A stretch of 64,000 nt of DNA from an uncultured Psychrobacter sp. (GTDB taxonomy: Bacteria > Pseudomonadota > Gammaproteobacteria > Pseudomonadales > Moraxellaceae). Location of the stretch: assembly GCF_947500265.1 (NCBI RefSeq), contig NZ_CANMRN010000009.1:60987-124986 (forward strand), in the 5' to 3' direction. Positions within the stretch are counted from its first letter, which is position 1, and each line of letters begins with the position of its first letter. The notes below the pieces were generated by a model. The model made no database searches. It had not been told where the DNA came from and worked only from the letters and a program-made list of their open reading frames with translations. The position numbers were made by a program, and so were the translations under genes. This document shows, in pieces, positions 16,965 through 26,630 of this stretch.

Positions 16965-18098
16965 ATGCGTTACGCATTCTTCTTCACCATCTTTTTGCTA
17001 TTACAGTTGTTTAGCTTAGGTACAGTATTGAGTATACAGTGGTGGCTCCAGCCTTGGATAACGCCAACATTACAGACAATGATATGGGGCAGTGTATTTA
17101 TTATTACTAATGGTCTATTAGTATTGAGCGTAAAAAGAGCATTTGCTAACAGTTATCGTTGGATTAGTGGGTGGATGCTAGTCATGCACTTTATGATACT
17201 GACGGCGTTGGCAGTGAGTCTATTTTACGGAGGGTATCTGCTGGTCATTGCTTTATCAGGTAGTACGTTGCACCAATCGAATGAGATGGCTATAGGTCTA
17301 AGAGTACTAGCGCTATTCCTATTTATAGGACTATTTATTTATTCGTTATATAGTGCCTATGCCCCTGTTATACGCAAGCTGTCTATTAAGATAGATAAAC
17401 CTTTAACCAAGCCGCTACGCATTGCAGTCGCTAGTGACTTGCATATAGGGCGATTATTTGGTGTAAAAGCCATAGATAGATTGCAACAACTTATGATTCG
17501 CTCTGGTGCAGATATGCTACTAATGCCAGGGGATATTATGGATGATAATACAGAGGCCTTTAATGAATATCATATGGAGCAAAACTTAGCAGAATTGTGC
17601 AGTATTCTGCCATGTGGTGTTTATGCGACATTGGGTAATCATGATTTATATGGTCATGAGCGACCTATTAGCGAAGCGCTGCAAAATGCAGGTGTACAAC
17701 TGTTGAACGATGAGGTGCTCTATATCGAGCACGAGGGTCAACCAGTATGGTTAGTTGGACGTTTTGATAATCATAAACGTCAACGTGTAGCGACTACCGA
17801 TTTGCTTGCGCAAGTAGATACGTCGCAGCCAGTAATATTGTTAGACCATAGACCGAGTGATATAGATAATCACAGTCAATTACCTATAGATCTACAAGTC
17901 TCGGGACATACTCACAACGGTCAAGTATTCCCCGCTAATTTCATCGTAAATGCTATTAATAGATTAGGCTATGGCTATGAGCAGATTGGTAAAGGACACT
18001 TTGTCGTGTCCTCTGGCTATGGTTTTTGGGGCATTCCGTTTCGATTGGGATCGCGCTCAGAGATTTGGTTGATTACGCTATCTGGTAATACCAATTAA
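16965..18098 (+). CDS. Membrane-anchored metallophosphoesterase (YaeI/YkuE-like)
   Basis: Four hydrophobic segments (about 4-26, 36-53, 68-96, 108-126) precede a calcineurin-like phosphoesterase domain from about 145. The metal-binding motifs are complete: SDLHIG, PGDIMDD, LGNHDLYGHE and SGHTHNGQVF. This places a dinuclear metal site, and YaeI/YkuE relatives dephosphorylate lipid or nucleotide substrates, but the substrate here is not known. The catalytic domain probably faces one side of the inner membrane. The 15/16 parS site lies in the upstream gap. Confidence 0.88.
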   Translation: MRYAFFFTIFLLLQLFSLGTVLSIQWWLQPWITPTLQTMIWGSVFIITNGLLVLSVKRAFANSYRWISGWMLVMHFMILTALAVSLFYGGYLLVIALSGSTLHQSNEMAIGLRVLALFLFIGLFIYSLYSAYAPVIRKLSIKIDKPLTKPLRIAVASDLHIGRLFGVKAIDRLQQLMIRSGADMLLMPGDIMDDNTEAFNEYHMEQNLAELCSILPCGVYATLGNHDLYGHERPISEALQNAGVQLLNDEVLYIEHEGQPVWLVGRFDNHKRQRVATTDLLAQVDTSQPVILLDHRPSDIDNHSQLPIDLQVSGHTHNGQVFPANFIVNAINRLGYGYEQIGKGHFVVSSGYGFWGIPFRLGSRSEIWLITLSGNTN

Positions 18099-18134
18099 TC
18101 AGTTATACAAATCATTAATTAGGTGGCAAATGGT

Positions 18135-19562
18135 CTATGCCGCTAATTGGGATTGTGTACTGATGACCTCACGTACAAAGCTGCTAAAACCATGAATAAT
18201 ATTGTTTGTCTCTTGTCCAAGACCTTGATGAACACTCATAAAATGAATAAAGCCATGCGGTGCACCAAGCACAGTATAGGTCTTTGTAGCAACGCCGTAA
18301 CCTTTCAGCTGCTTTGCATAAGCAAACGCCTCATCACGTAATACGTCGAGCTCAGAAGCTACAATGTAAGTCGGGCAAACTTTACTATTATCACCCAGCA
18401 TAGGTGAATTCAGTATATGCAAGCGAGGCAGTGGGCTATTTTCCAAACAAGCAGCATCAAATACTGCTACATCAGCATGATCTAATAGTAGACCCTCACC
18501 ATATAGCTCCCAACTAGGATAATCTGTCTCAATATCCGTGACTGGATACAAAGGCATCTGCGCTAGAGGTTTAGGTAGTTTTTCTAATAGATTAAACATT
18601 TTCTGTCCATCTATCCCTAAGTCTGCCCATGCGCTTTTGCTCGGTGCGGTCAGTTGCTGCGCAATTAAAGTTGATAGACCACCACCTGCGCTATCACCAG
18701 CCAATACAATACGAGAAGGTAATGCGCCCAACGTGTGACAGTGATCAACTAACCAATCATACGCAGTGATACAGTCTTTCAATGCTGCGGGAGCAGGACA
18801 TTCAGGCGCTAAGCGATAATCGACACTAACCACAGACCAGCCAGTCTGCTCACAGACTGCATGACAGAACTCATGATGTGTATCGACATCACCAATGCAG
18901 AACCCGCCACCATGAAAAAACAGCATGACTGTTTCATCAGGATTGCGGATACGTTTTCTTCTAAAACCAGACTTTTTGCCGCCGGCTTTATAACAACGGA
19001 CAGTCATGTCGCCATCATCCGCATTAGCAATCGTTTCATCTTTCCAACTAACAGGCGAATCACTTTTTTTAGTAAAGGGCTTTATATTGCTTAGCATAGT
19101 CGTATTGGCTTGTTGCCATACTCTAGGTGATTGCATGGCTACCGCATCAGCAGTAAATCTCTCACGCAACTCCGGCATTGGGGTTAGTTCTAACGGTGTT
19201 TTTAGGTAGCTATTCACTGCAAGGATGAGACGCAGATGAGCGTTTGCATGCAAATACTGTTTTGAGTTAGGGCCTTTAAGATAACCAATCGCCCCTTCTA
19301 AAACAGGGTCTGGTAAGTAGCCGAGACTTTTCATTGCATAGTGCAATGTATGCGGCTGGTAGTTTGCCACAGGGTTATAAGCAAGTATTTTTTCTTTAAC
19401 GCTTAGACGTTTTTCTAATGAGTCAGCTTCTACATCTTGATTTGATGGCTCTTTTGACGCTAGGTGTTCTTTTGACGCTAGGTGTTCTTTTGACGCTAAG
19501 TGCAATGTCATCAATGCTTTATTAAGCAAAGTATTGATAGATAAATTTTTTGAATTAGACAT
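18135..19562 (-). CDS. Alpha/beta hydrolase, hormone-sensitive-lipase family (esterase/lipase)
   Basis: A family IV (HSL-type) carboxylesterase. It has the oxyanion-hole motif FFHGGGFCIG, VDYRLAPECPAPAAL, the nucleophile elbow GDSAGGG, an Asp in SELDVLRDE and the His in APHGFIHF. About 130 N-terminal residues precede the catalytic domain and include a six-residue repeat (LASKEH, three copies) encoded by an 18-bp tandem repeat. No signal peptide is evident, so it is probably cytoplasmic. Of two in-frame ATGs I chose the inner one (19562) because GAGAG lies about 6 bp before it. The outer one (19574) adds four residues and has no ribosome site. Such esterases are typical of cold-adapted Psychrobacter. 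Confidence 0.88.
   Translation of the reverse strand: MSNSKNLSINTLLNKALMTLHLASKEHLASKEHLASKEPSNQDVEADSLEKRLSVKEKILAYNPVANYQPHTLHYAMKSLGYLPDPVLEGAIGYLKGPNSKQYLHANAHLRLILAVNSYLKTPLELTPMPELRERFTADAVAMQSPRVWQQANTTMLSNIKPFTKKSDSPVSWKDETIANADDGDMTVRCYKAGGKKSGFRRKRIRNPDETVMLFFHGGGFCIGDVDTHHEFCHAVCEQTGWSVVSVDYRLAPECPAPAALKDCITAYDWLVDHCHTLGALPSRIVLAGDSAGGGLSTLIAQQLTAPSKSAWADLGIDGQKMFNLLEKLPKPLAQMPLYPVTDIETDYPSWELYGEGLLLDHADVAVFDAACLENSPLPRLHILNSPMLGDNSKVCPTYIVASELDVLRDEAFAYAKQLKGYGVATKTYTVLGAPHGFIHFMSVHQGLGQETNNIIHGFSSFVREVISTQSQLAA
19451..19504. repeat. Three-copy 18-bp tandem repeat in the hydrolase gene
   Basis: The unit CTTTTGACGCTAGGTGTT occurs twice exactly and a third time with 3-4 changes. 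It encodes the ASKEHL repeat in frame, so copy-number change would keep the reading frame. Confidence 0.85.
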
Positions 19563-19995
19563 AACAGCTCTCATAAATGATTTTTAGCGTGCATTTGAGT
19601 GTAGGCGATAATATTTATAGCAATGATAAAATAGACAGCAGAATAATAGCGTATCGTTTGGTAATAGCTTGATTAATAAGCGTAAAGCAATTGGAATAAA
19701 TAGCGGTTTTTTGTTCTTTTTGTGAATAAATATTGAGATTTATTGACATGGAACAAAAATGTTTGACGCATCGTATTAATGACACTTCACGAATATTTGT
19801 CATAAATGGTAAAAATTCCTTTGCTCTAGGCTTGAAATTTGTACTTATCACCTTTATCAAGCAGCTATTGAAGCGTATTAAAAAAACAATGAGTCAGAAA
19901 CATCGAGCATTTAATAATGGCATAGTAGGACCAGTAATTATTCGGTCTACTGTGCCATCTCTTAATCTTCATTATTGAAATTCCAAGGAGCTATC
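19563..19995. other. Divergent intergenic region, hydrolase and grpE
   Basis: I see no credible gene in these 433 bp. It must hold both promoters. A CTTGAAA at 19831 resembles a heat-shock -35, but no matching -10 follows at the right distance, so I do not call a promoter. Confidence 0.4.
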
Positions 19996-20595
19996 ATGAG
20001 CGAGCAAAACCCGAACCACGAAAATCTTGACCAAAATGTGGCACATGAGAATATTGATCACAATGACAGTATCTTAGAAGAAACCATGAAAGAGTTTGAT
20101 CCACAGAATAATTCAGGTGAAGAAACGACTATCGAAAACGAAATCAACCTTGATACTTTCAAAGCACGTATTGCTGAGCTAGAAGGCGAAGTAAAACAAG
20201 CCAAAGAAGGTACTGCACGTGCTAATGCTGAAGCTTACAATGCGCAAAAACGCATGGAGCAAGAAGCGGATAAGAGCAAAAAGTTTGCACTACAGAAATT
20301 TGCTAAAGAATTGTTAGACATCGTTGACAACTTAGAGCGCGCTATCGAAAATGCCGATGCCAATGATCCAGTCGCTGAGGGTGTACAATTAACGCACAAA
20401 GCATTGGTTGCAGTATTGACCAAAAACGGCGTAGAAGTGGTCGATCCACAAGGCGAAAAATTCAACGCTGACTTCCATGAAGCAGTGGGTATTGATCCAG
20501 AAGCAGCGGCAGATACAGTTGGTACAGTATTACAAAAAGGCTATAGCCTAAACGGTCGTCTATTACGTCCGGCCATGGTTCGTGTTGGTCAGTAA
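19996..20595 (+). CDS. grpE: Nucleotide exchange factor GrpE
   Basis: GrpE releases ADP from DnaK in the Hsp70 cycle. The 199 aa show an acidic disordered N-terminus (about 1-55), a long coiled coil (about 55-110, with AELEGEVKQAKEGTARANAEAYNAQKR and similar heptads) and a C-terminal beta domain (VDPQGEKFNADFHEAVG and RPAMVRVGQ). ATG 19996 has AAGGAG five bases upstream. The frame stays open to an upstream TTG (19975), which lacks a ribosome site. dnaK follows after 183 bp. Confidence 0.96.
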   Translation: MSEQNPNHENLDQNVAHENIDHNDSILEETMKEFDPQNNSGEETTIENEINLDTFKARIAELEGEVKQAKEGTARANAEAYNAQKRMEQEADKSKKFALQKFAKELLDIVDNLERAIENADANDPVAEGVQLTHKALVAVLTKNGVEVVDPQGEKFNADFHEAVGIDPEAAADTVGTVLQKGYSLNGRLLRPAMVRVGQ

Positions 20596-20675
20596 TATTT
20601 TTAGGGCTAAACCCTACTAATATGAAGGTTTTTCACAAAAAATGACATGAAACATAGATTTTGCGTGATTATCGC

Positions 20676-20704
20676 CTTGAAAAATACGACGGGTAAACCG
20701 ATAT
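20676..20704 (+). promoter_or_regulatory. Putative heat-shock (sigma-32) promoter of dnaK
   Basis: CTTGAA at 20676-20681, then 15 bp, then ACCGATAT at 20697-20704 (consensus CCCCATnT). It is 75 bp ahead of the dnaK ATG. The match is partial but position and function agree. Confidence 0.45.
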
Positions 20705-20778
20705 ATAGCAACAAGTGACCGACTACGGTCTGGATAAATAAGTATTTATAGTTAAAAACAAATTAGGAGCAATTGATT

Positions 20779-22719
20779 ATGGGTAAAGTAATTGGTATTG
20801 ATCTAGGTACTACTAACTCGTGTGTAGCAGTAATGGAAGGTGACAAAGTTAAAGTCATCGAGAATGCTGAAGGTACTCGTACCACACCATCGATCGTCGC
20901 TTATAAAGATGACGAAACGCTTGTTGGTCAGTCAGCTAAGCGTCAAGCAGTAACCAACCCAAGCAACACTTTGTTTGCGATCAAGCGTCTGATCGGTCGT
21001 CGTTTTGATGACAAAGTCGTACAAAAAGATATCGGTATGGTTCCTTACAAAATCGCTAAAGCAGACAACGGCGATGCGTGGGTAGAAATCAACGGTAAAA
21101 AGCTTGCGCCACCACAGGTTTCTGCTGAAATCTTGAAAAAAATGAAAAAAACAGCAGAAGACTATCTTGGTGAGAGCGTGACTGAAGCAGTTGTAACTGT
21201 ACCTGCTTACTTCAATGACTCACAGCGTCAAGCAACTAAAGATGCGGGTAAAATTGCTGGTCTTGACGTAAAACGTATCATCAATGAGCCAACTGCTGCT
21301 GCACTTGCTTATGGTATGGACAAGAAGCAAGGCGATAGCACTGTTGCTGTATATGACTTGGGCGGTGGTACTTTCGATATCTCAATCATCGAAATCGCAG
21401 ACGTAGACGGCGAGCAACAATTCGAAGTACTAGCGACCAACGGTGATACTTTCCTAGGTGGTGAAGACTTTGACTCAGCATTGATTGACTTCTTAGTGGC
21501 TGAATTCAAAAAAGAGCAAGACGTTAACCTAAAAGGTGACTCTCTTGCGATGCAGCGTCTAAAAGAAGCGGCAGAAAAAGCGAAGATTGAGCTATCAAGT
21601 GCACAAAGCACTGAAGTGAACTTGCCATACATCACTGCTGATAGCAGTGGTCCTAAGCATTTGGTTGTAACTATCAGCCGCTCAAAACTTGAGAGCCTAA
21701 CAGAAGACCTAGTACAGCGTACAATGGGTCCTTGTAAGACTGCACTTGAAGATGCTGGTCTAAAAATTGGCGATATCGATGACGTTATCCTAGTTGGTGG
21801 TCAGACTCGTATGCCATTAGTACAGCAAAATGTACAGCAGTTCTTTGGTCAAGAGCCACGTAAAGACGTGAACCCTGATGAAGCAGTTGCAGCTGGTGCA
21901 GCGATTCAAGGTGCCGTATTGTCTGGTGACAAAACTGACGTATTGCTACTTGATGTAACGCCATTGACTCTAGGTATCGAAACTATGGGCGGTGTCATGA
22001 CGCCAGTTATCGAGAAAAACACCATGATTCCTACTAAGAAATCACAGGTATTCTCAACGGCTGAAGACAATCAGCCAGCTGTAACGATTCAGGTATATCA
22101 AGGTGAGCGTAAAATCGCTAACCAAAACAAAATGCTTGGTCGTTTTGACTTGACGGATATTCCACCAGCACCACGTGGCCTACCGCAAATTGAAGTGTCT
22201 TTTGACATCAATGCTGATGGTATCATGAACATCTCTGCAACCGATAAAGGTACTGGTAAAGCACAAAGTATCCAAATCAAAGCAGATTCTGGTTTGTCGG
22301 ACGAAGAAGTCGAACAAATGGTTCGCGATGCAGAAGCCAATGCTGCTGAAGATGAGAAATTCGCTAACCTAGCGCAAGTTCGTAACGAAGCAGATGGCCG
22401 TATTCATGCTGTACAAAAAGCGCTAAAAGAAGCAGAAGATAAAGTCACTGATGAAGAAAAATCAACAGTAGAATCTGCTATCACTGAGCTTGAAGCCGCA
22501 GCGAAAGAAGACGATCATGACGAAATCAAAGCTAAGCTTGAAGCATTAGACAATGCATTCTTGCCAATCAGCCAAAAAATCTACGCTGATAGCGGCGCTG
22601 GTGCAGAAGGTATGGATCCAAGCCAGTTCCAACAAGGTGCTGACGATGCTGGTAGCAACAAAGCTGATGACGACGTCGTTGATGCTGAGTTCACTGAAGT
22701 AGACGAAGACAAAAAATAA
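20779..22719 (+). CDS. dnaK: Chaperone protein DnaK (Hsp70)
   Basis: An Hsp70 with the nucleotide-binding domain beginning [17 protein letters not shown]. It has phosphate motif [13 protein letters not shown], adenosine motif [12 protein letters not shown], linker [19 protein letters not shown] and a substrate domain to about 505. A helical lid and an acidic C-terminus follow, ending [17 protein letters not shown], as in DnaK sequences. ATG 20779 has AGGAG nine bases upstream. An in-frame TTG six bases earlier is unlikely. The length of 646 aa is typical. dnaJ, often the next gene, is absent here; a terminator and convergent bioC follow. Confidence 0.98.
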   Translation: MGKVIGIDLGTTNSCVAVMEGDKVKVIENAEGTRTTPSIVAYKDDETLVGQSAKRQAVTNPSNTLFAIKRLIGRRFDDKVVQKDIGMVPYKIAKADNGDAWVEINGKKLAPPQVSAEILKKMKKTAEDYLGESVTEAVVTVPAYFNDSQRQATKDAGKIAGLDVKRIINEPTAAALAYGMDKKQGDSTVAVYDLGGGTFDISIIEIADVDGEQQFEVLATNGDTFLGGEDFDSALIDFLVAEFKKEQDVNLKGDSLAMQRLKEAAEKAKIELSSAQSTEVNLPYITADSSGPKHLVVTISRSKLESLTEDLVQRTMGPCKTALEDAGLKIGDIDDVILVGGQTRMPLVQQNVQQFFGQEPRKDVNPDEAVAAGAAIQGAVLSGDKTDVLLLDVTPLTLGIETMGGVMTPVIEKNTMIPTKKSQVFSTAEDNQPAVTIQVYQGERKIANQNKMLGRFDLTDIPPAPRGLPQIEVSFDINADGIMNISATDKGTGKAQSIQIKADSGLSDEEVEQMVRDAEANAAEDEKFANLAQVRNEADGRIHAVQKALKEAEDKVTDEEKSTVESAITELEAAAKEDDHDEIKAKLEALDNAFLPISQKIYADSGAGAEGMDPSQFQQGADDAGSNKADDDVVDAEFTEVDEDKK

Positions 22720-22739
22720 TACCAAATCCAAAAACGCGA

Positions 22740-22826
22740 TTAGCTGCGTCAAACTCGCTTAGTCTACTTAATGTAGTACTTACGCTCGTTTTTCTTGCTA
22801 CTCAAGTTTTTGAAAATGGTATAGTC
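22740..22826. repeat. Dispersed hairpin-like repeat, copy A
   Basis: After dnaK lies an imperfect palindrome centred on TTAAT, in which AGTCTAC faces GTAGTACT. The core CTCGCTTAGTCTACT...GTAGTACTT recurs near 42010-42060. A looser relative lies at 34820-34885. It looks like a small REP-type element. Confidence 0.45.
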
Positions 22827-22852
22827 GATACGAATCGATAACTAGTTAAATG

Positions 22853-22884
22853 AAAAAACGCATCCTTCGGGGTGCGTTTTTTTA
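22853..22884. terminator. Bidirectional terminator between dnaK and bioC
   Basis: ACGCATCC, loop TTCG, then GGGTGCGT (one wobble), with A6 on the left and T7 on the right. It can end both dnaK and bioC transcripts. Confidence 0.88.
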
Positions 22885-22946
22885 TGGCTGTTTTTTCTAT
22901 CGTTTACTATTTCTGCTAGCTATTTTTTTATGAATAAGATGTGTTC

Positions 22947-23765
22947 TTATAGTTTAAACGCACTCACTATGAGAACTTCATAGGTTAAATTAACCACGAT
23001 CTGTCCTATGCCATTCTTTTCTGAGAATTGCTGCCAATAGCCTGACTCAAATTGCTGTAGACGCGATTTTGTCCATACAAAGGTTTGGCTATCTTCTGAC
23101 TTAACTTGCGTTTGATTGGTCGATACGCCGGTGAGTTTCATATGCTTCAAGATAGCGTAGGGGGTTGGAAATGGTAAATCAAAGCGCTGAGTTGAAAGTT
23201 CGATATTCTCAAAGCCTTCACTATCTAATACCAATTGCCATTCATCAATATCTGGGTAGTGAAGTCCTTGGCCAGTGAGAGTTTTAATTTGTAAAAAGTT
23301 ATTTGGCGTAAAAGTACTAAAGACTAGCTGGCCTCCAGATTGTAGACGCTGCGCTGATTGCGTGACGAAACTCAATGGATTATCAAACCATTGCACGGCA
23401 TTGGCACTAACTATCAAGCTATGATTTTCTGCTAAATCTATCGTTTCAGCATCACCAATCATTACGTCAGCAGTCGGCAGTATTGATTGCAATGTAGCCG
23501 TCTGCTCACTACATAACTCATTGATAAGCCAGTGCTGGCTTTGAATATGATCAGCGAGTAGGCGCGTCATCTGACCTGTGCCTGCACCCACTTCTAGCAC
23601 ACTGCTTTGCTTGGTATGAGCAATACTGTCTAATAAATAATGACAAACGGTCTGCTGGATACTAGCATGCTGGTCATAGTCACTTGCATTGGCAAAGTGG
23701 CGAGCGATGGTTTGTTTTCTAACACTGAGGTCATCAGCTGTGTCGAATGTTGTCATAGGCTTCAT
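22947..23765 (-). CDS. bioC: Malonyl-ACP O-methyltransferase BioC
   Basis: BioC methylates malonyl-ACP to disguise it for pimeloyl synthesis, the first dedicated step of biotin formation in this pathway. The class I SAM-methyltransferase fold is visible: VLEVGAGTGQMTRLLA (motif I), DAETIDL and SANAVQWFDNP, the last being typical of BioC. The N-terminal KQTIARHFANASDYDQHASIQ is also typical. The start is uncertain: TTG 23774, ATG 23765 (GGA six bases upstream, chosen) and ATG 23756 are in frame. It lies 62 bp after bioF, so the two are one operon. bioA, bioB, bioD and bioH are not in the window. Confidence 0.88.
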   Translation of the reverse strand: MKPMTTFDTADDLSVRKQTIARHFANASDYDQHASIQQTVCHYLLDSIAHTKQSSVLEVGAGTGQMTRLLADHIQSQHWLINELCSEQTATLQSILPTADVMIGDAETIDLAENHSLIVSANAVQWFDNPLSFVTQSAQRLQSGGQLVFSTFTPNNFLQIKTLTGQGLHYPDIDEWQLVLDSEGFENIELSTQRFDLPFPTPYAILKHMKLTGVSTNQTQVKSEDSQTFVWTKSRLQQFESGYWQQFSEKNGIGQIVVNLTYEVLIVSAFKL

Positions 23766-23827
23766 TACATCCAAGTGCGCCAGTTATCTATCAATAGTAG
23801 AAGTAAATTCTGTGTCAAACGATAAGG

Positions 23828-25060
23828 TTACAACTGCTGTATCAGTCGTTCGCAGTCTTCGTTAGTCAGTTTGGCATTCATAACTAAACGAATGCGAGCA
23901 GTATTTGCAGGCACAGTAGGTGGCCTGATAGGCAGCGCGTAAAATCCAGCGGTTTGTAACTGTTGTGCTTTGGCAAGCGTGCTCGCGTTATCGCCTAATA
24001 TATAAGGAACAATAGGGGATTGATAATCTATATCTTGCAAAGTTGGCGATACACGGTGCCGTGGGTCAATGGCTTGGCTAAGCGTGGTAGACAACTGTGC
24101 TAGATGCGCACGTTGATTAGTTAAGGTCGGCATTTTTGCTAAAATAAACCGTGTCCATGCGTGATTGATAGGAGGGAGTGCAGTGCTAAAAATCAGTGGA
24201 CGCATAGCATTGATCAGCCATTGTTTGACGACTTCATCACACATGATATAAGCACCCATTGAAGCAAATGCTTTACCAAAGGTACCCACCAAGTAGTCAA
24301 TCTCCGCCAAGGTATGCGTTTCTTCCGCCAATCCTAGACCTGTATTGCCAAGCACTCCAACAGCATGTGCTTCATCGACATACAGCTCAATGCGAGCATC
24401 TTTGGATTTTATTTGTACTAGTTGAGGCAAGTCAGCACGGTCACCATCCATACTAAATATACTCTCGGTGACAATAATGATGCGTTCAACCGTTTCGTCT
24501 GCTTGTTCAATAAACTTGGCCAAATTCTCGTAATCGTTGTGACGGTAACGACGATAGGTGACAAGTTTACTTTGGCTCAAGCGCATCCCATCGATAATGC
24601 TGGCATGTACTAGCTTGTCAGCCAAAATAAGTGTCTTAACTGGCAAAGCTGTCAATGCTGGCAAGGTACCTAGGTTGGCGTGATAGCCACTGTTCAACAC
24701 CAGCACCGACTTTGAATCGGTTAAACTCTGTTTTTCTATGGCGCTTTGATACCAGCTTTGTAGTTCTTCTTCTAGAGCTTCTAACTGTATATCGTTGCCT
24801 GTCAGTAGGCGTGAGGAAGTGGCACTCATTTTAGGAGTGTGCGTAGTAGATACCTGCCCCACTTGAGTAAGAAACTCAGCTTGCATCTCGGTATCGCCGC
24901 CTAAACCCAGATAATCATTACTCGCAATATTAAGTAAAGCCTTACCTGCACTAACGACGTATCGCCCATCGTGCTGCAGGTTTGGTAATTGACGATACTG
25001 CTGCTTTGCTTTTAAGTCTGCAAGTGCGCTTTGCAAACGCTCAGTGATTGAATTTTGCAT
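23828..25060 (-). CDS. bioF: 8-amino-7-oxononanoate synthase BioF
   Basis: BioF condenses pimeloyl-ACP with alanine using PLP to give KAPA. It belongs to the alpha-oxoamine synthase family: ASNDYLGLGGD near the N-terminus, NSGYHANLGTLPAL, YVDEAHAVGVLGNTGLG, and the PLP lysine K263 in GTFGKAFASMG. It is 410 aa, slightly longer than E. coli BioF (384). It is the first gene of bioF-bioC. I did not find a convincing -35/-10 pair or a BirA operator upstream. Confidence 0.95.
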   Translation of the reverse strand: MQNSITERLQSALADLKAKQQYRQLPNLQHDGRYVVSAGKALLNIASNDYLGLGGDTEMQAEFLTQVGQVSTTHTPKMSATSSRLLTGNDIQLEALEEELQSWYQSAIEKQSLTDSKSVLVLNSGYHANLGTLPALTALPVKTLILADKLVHASIIDGMRLSQSKLVTYRRYRHNDYENLAKFIEQADETVERIIIVTESIFSMDGDRADLPQLVQIKSKDARIELYVDEAHAVGVLGNTGLGLAEETHTLAEIDYLVGTFGKAFASMGAYIMCDEVVKQWLINAMRPLIFSTALPPINHAWTRFILAKMPTLTNQRAHLAQLSTTLSQAIDPRHRVSPTLQDIDYQSPIVPYILGDNASTLAKAQQLQTAGFYALPIRPPTVPANTARIRLVMNAKLTNEDCERLIQQL

Positions 25061-25364
25061 TTTTTCTCTCTAGTTATTGTTATATCAGCCATGTTTAGCC
25101 GATTTGTATAGCAAGAAAACTGTGAAATGAGTATGGATTATTGCATAAACTGGGTGGATGTAACAAAAGGTTTCATATCTAAGCCTTTGTAACCCACACA
25201 CTGATAAAAACTTTCAAATCTTAACTTTCGTACCATTAAACACTGACAGAGTGTCTGAAATAGTTTGTTACTATGTATTCATCGTTAGCAGACAAGGCGA
25301 TAGGGCCACAAGGCCAATATAAATAAATAACTTGTTTGTCCAAATTTCTTTCAAGGAGCTAATA
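25061..25364. other. Divergent intergenic region, bioF and outer-membrane protein
   Basis: These 304 bp hold the promoters of two divergent genes. I see no gene and no clear consensus promoter. Confidence 0.4.
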
Positions 25365-25904
25365 ATGAAAACTCTACAAAAAACAATACTTGCACTAGCA
25401 ACTGGTTCTTTACTTTCTGTAGGTGCACAAGCTGCTGTTAACTATGGCAACGGCTACACGGGTCAGCCATATGTTGCTGCTAAAGTTGGTCAGTTTGATC
25501 TAGATGTTGATGGTGCTGATGACCCAACTGCATACGGTGTAACTGCTGGTTATAATTTTGATCCTAACTTTGGTATGGAAGCAGAATACGTAGGTTCAGA
25601 TGATGCTGACTATAGAGGCGGCGACATCGATGCTAAGACATACGGCGCTTATGGTACTTACCGTTATGCATTCCCAAACAGCGGCTTATACGCAAAAGGT
25701 AAGCTAGGTGTTGCAAAAACTGAAGTAGAAGCTAACAACACTAACTTTGCTGGCGCTTCTGATTTCTCAGACGACGATACTAACGTCGCTGGTGGTGTAG
25801 GTCTTGGTTACGCAGTAAACTCTGATTTCAGTGTTGAAGCTGAATACGACATGCTAGGTAGCGACGCTGATCTTATGACTGTTGGCGCACAGCTAAAATT
25901 CTAA
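25365..25904 (+). CDS. Small outer-membrane beta-barrel protein
   Basis: A signal peptide (KTLQKTILALATGSLLSVGAQA) is followed by alternating strands ending in the C-terminal Phe typical of BAM substrates (VGAQLKF). The mature part of about 155 residues would form an eight-stranded barrel of the OmpA/opacity-protein type: YVAAKVGQFDLD, YGVTAGYNFDPNFGMEAEYVG, YGAYGTYRYAF, GLYAKGKLGVAKTEV, GGVGLGYAV and FSVEAEYDML. Loops are rich in Asp. ATG 25365 has AAGGAG upstream and starts the signal peptide; an upstream in-frame start at 25332 is unlikely. Monocistronic, with a strong terminator. Function is unknown. Confidence 0.88.
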   Translation: MKTLQKTILALATGSLLSVGAQAAVNYGNGYTGQPYVAAKVGQFDLDVDGADDPTAYGVTAGYNFDPNFGMEAEYVGSDDADYRGGDIDAKTYGAYGTYRYAFPNSGLYAKGKLGVAKTEVEANNTNFAGASDFSDDDTNVAGGVGLGYAVNSDFSVEAEYDMLGSDADLMTVGAQLKF

Positions 25905-25942
25905 TGACTTAGAAAATAAGCTTTTAGCTAAACAGCTATAAT

Positions 25943-25977
25943 AAAGAAACGATCACTTTAAGTGGTCGTTTCTTTTT
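25943..25977 (+). terminator. Terminator of the outer-membrane protein gene
   Basis: AAAGAAACGATCACTT pairs with AAGTGGTCGTTTCTTT (one wobble), followed by TTTTT. Confidence 0.9.
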
Positions 25978-26134
25978 GCTTAAAATTTATGTTGAGGTCT
26001 TTAAGTTAGTAATTTATAAGCATCCAATAAGTAATATATCATTACTGTTAAAGCGTTGTTATCCTTAAAAGTGTGCTACATTAAAAACTGGAATGATAAA
26101 GATAGGAATGGTGGCAAGGATGGAGATACTTTGG

Positions 26135-26614
26135 ATGATTGAACCTTGGCATTGGTTAGTATTAGGCTTCTTATTACTAATCGTTGAGATGTTTGTACCG
26201 ACGTTTGCCAGCCTGTGGTTTGGTGCCGCTGCCATCATCGTTGCAGCGCTATCATGGCTGTTGCCTATTTCTGTTTCTGTTCAGATTATCGTCTGGTTAG
26301 TGCTCTCCGCTGTGTTTTTGCTGGCTTGGTTCAAGTTTATCAAACCGTTGTCAGTAGATCGTACCAAAGCTGGGCTAGGGGGTAGTGTCATAGTTGGTGA
26401 AGTCGGCATGATTGTCGTGTCACCGCAGCTAGATAAAGCTGGAACGGTTAGATTTAGTGTTCCTATCGTTGGTGCGGCTGAATGGATGTGCCGTACGAGA
26501 GGTGAGCAGGTGGCAATAGGCGATAGAGTGGTCGTGACGGATATCGTTGGCAACGAGCTGATTGTGAGCAGTACAAAAGCGCAGGCAGCGATGCATAAAA
26601 GTATGCAGGTATAA
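26135..26614 (+). CDS. NfeD-family membrane protein
   Basis: NfeD-type partners of stomatin/SPFH proteins have two to three N-terminal membrane helices and a C-terminal OB-fold. Here helices lie in WHWLVLGFLLLIVEMFV, LWFGAAAIIVAALSWL and VQIIVWLVLSAVFLLAW, and the OB-like domain runs from about residue 95 (LGGSVIVGEVGMIVV ... GDRVVVTDIVGNELIV). I chose ATG 26135 because GGAG lies 9 bp upstream. In-frame ATGs at 26120, 26108 and 26093 are possible. It lies 16 bp before the SPFH gene, the usual pair. Confidence 0.88.
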   Translation: MIEPWHWLVLGFLLLIVEMFVPTFASLWFGAAAIIVAALSWLLPISVSVQIIVWLVLSAVFLLAWFKFIKPLSVDRTKAGLGGSVIVGEVGMIVVSPQLDKAGTVRFSVPIVGAAEWMCRTRGEQVAIGDRVVVTDIVGNELIVSSTKAQAAMHKSMQV

Positions 26615-26630
26615 TAATAAGGGATGAGTT

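Noticed and set aside
19831..19857. Heat-shock promoter of grpE
   Set aside because: CTTGAAA is present but the expected CCCCAT-type -10 is not.
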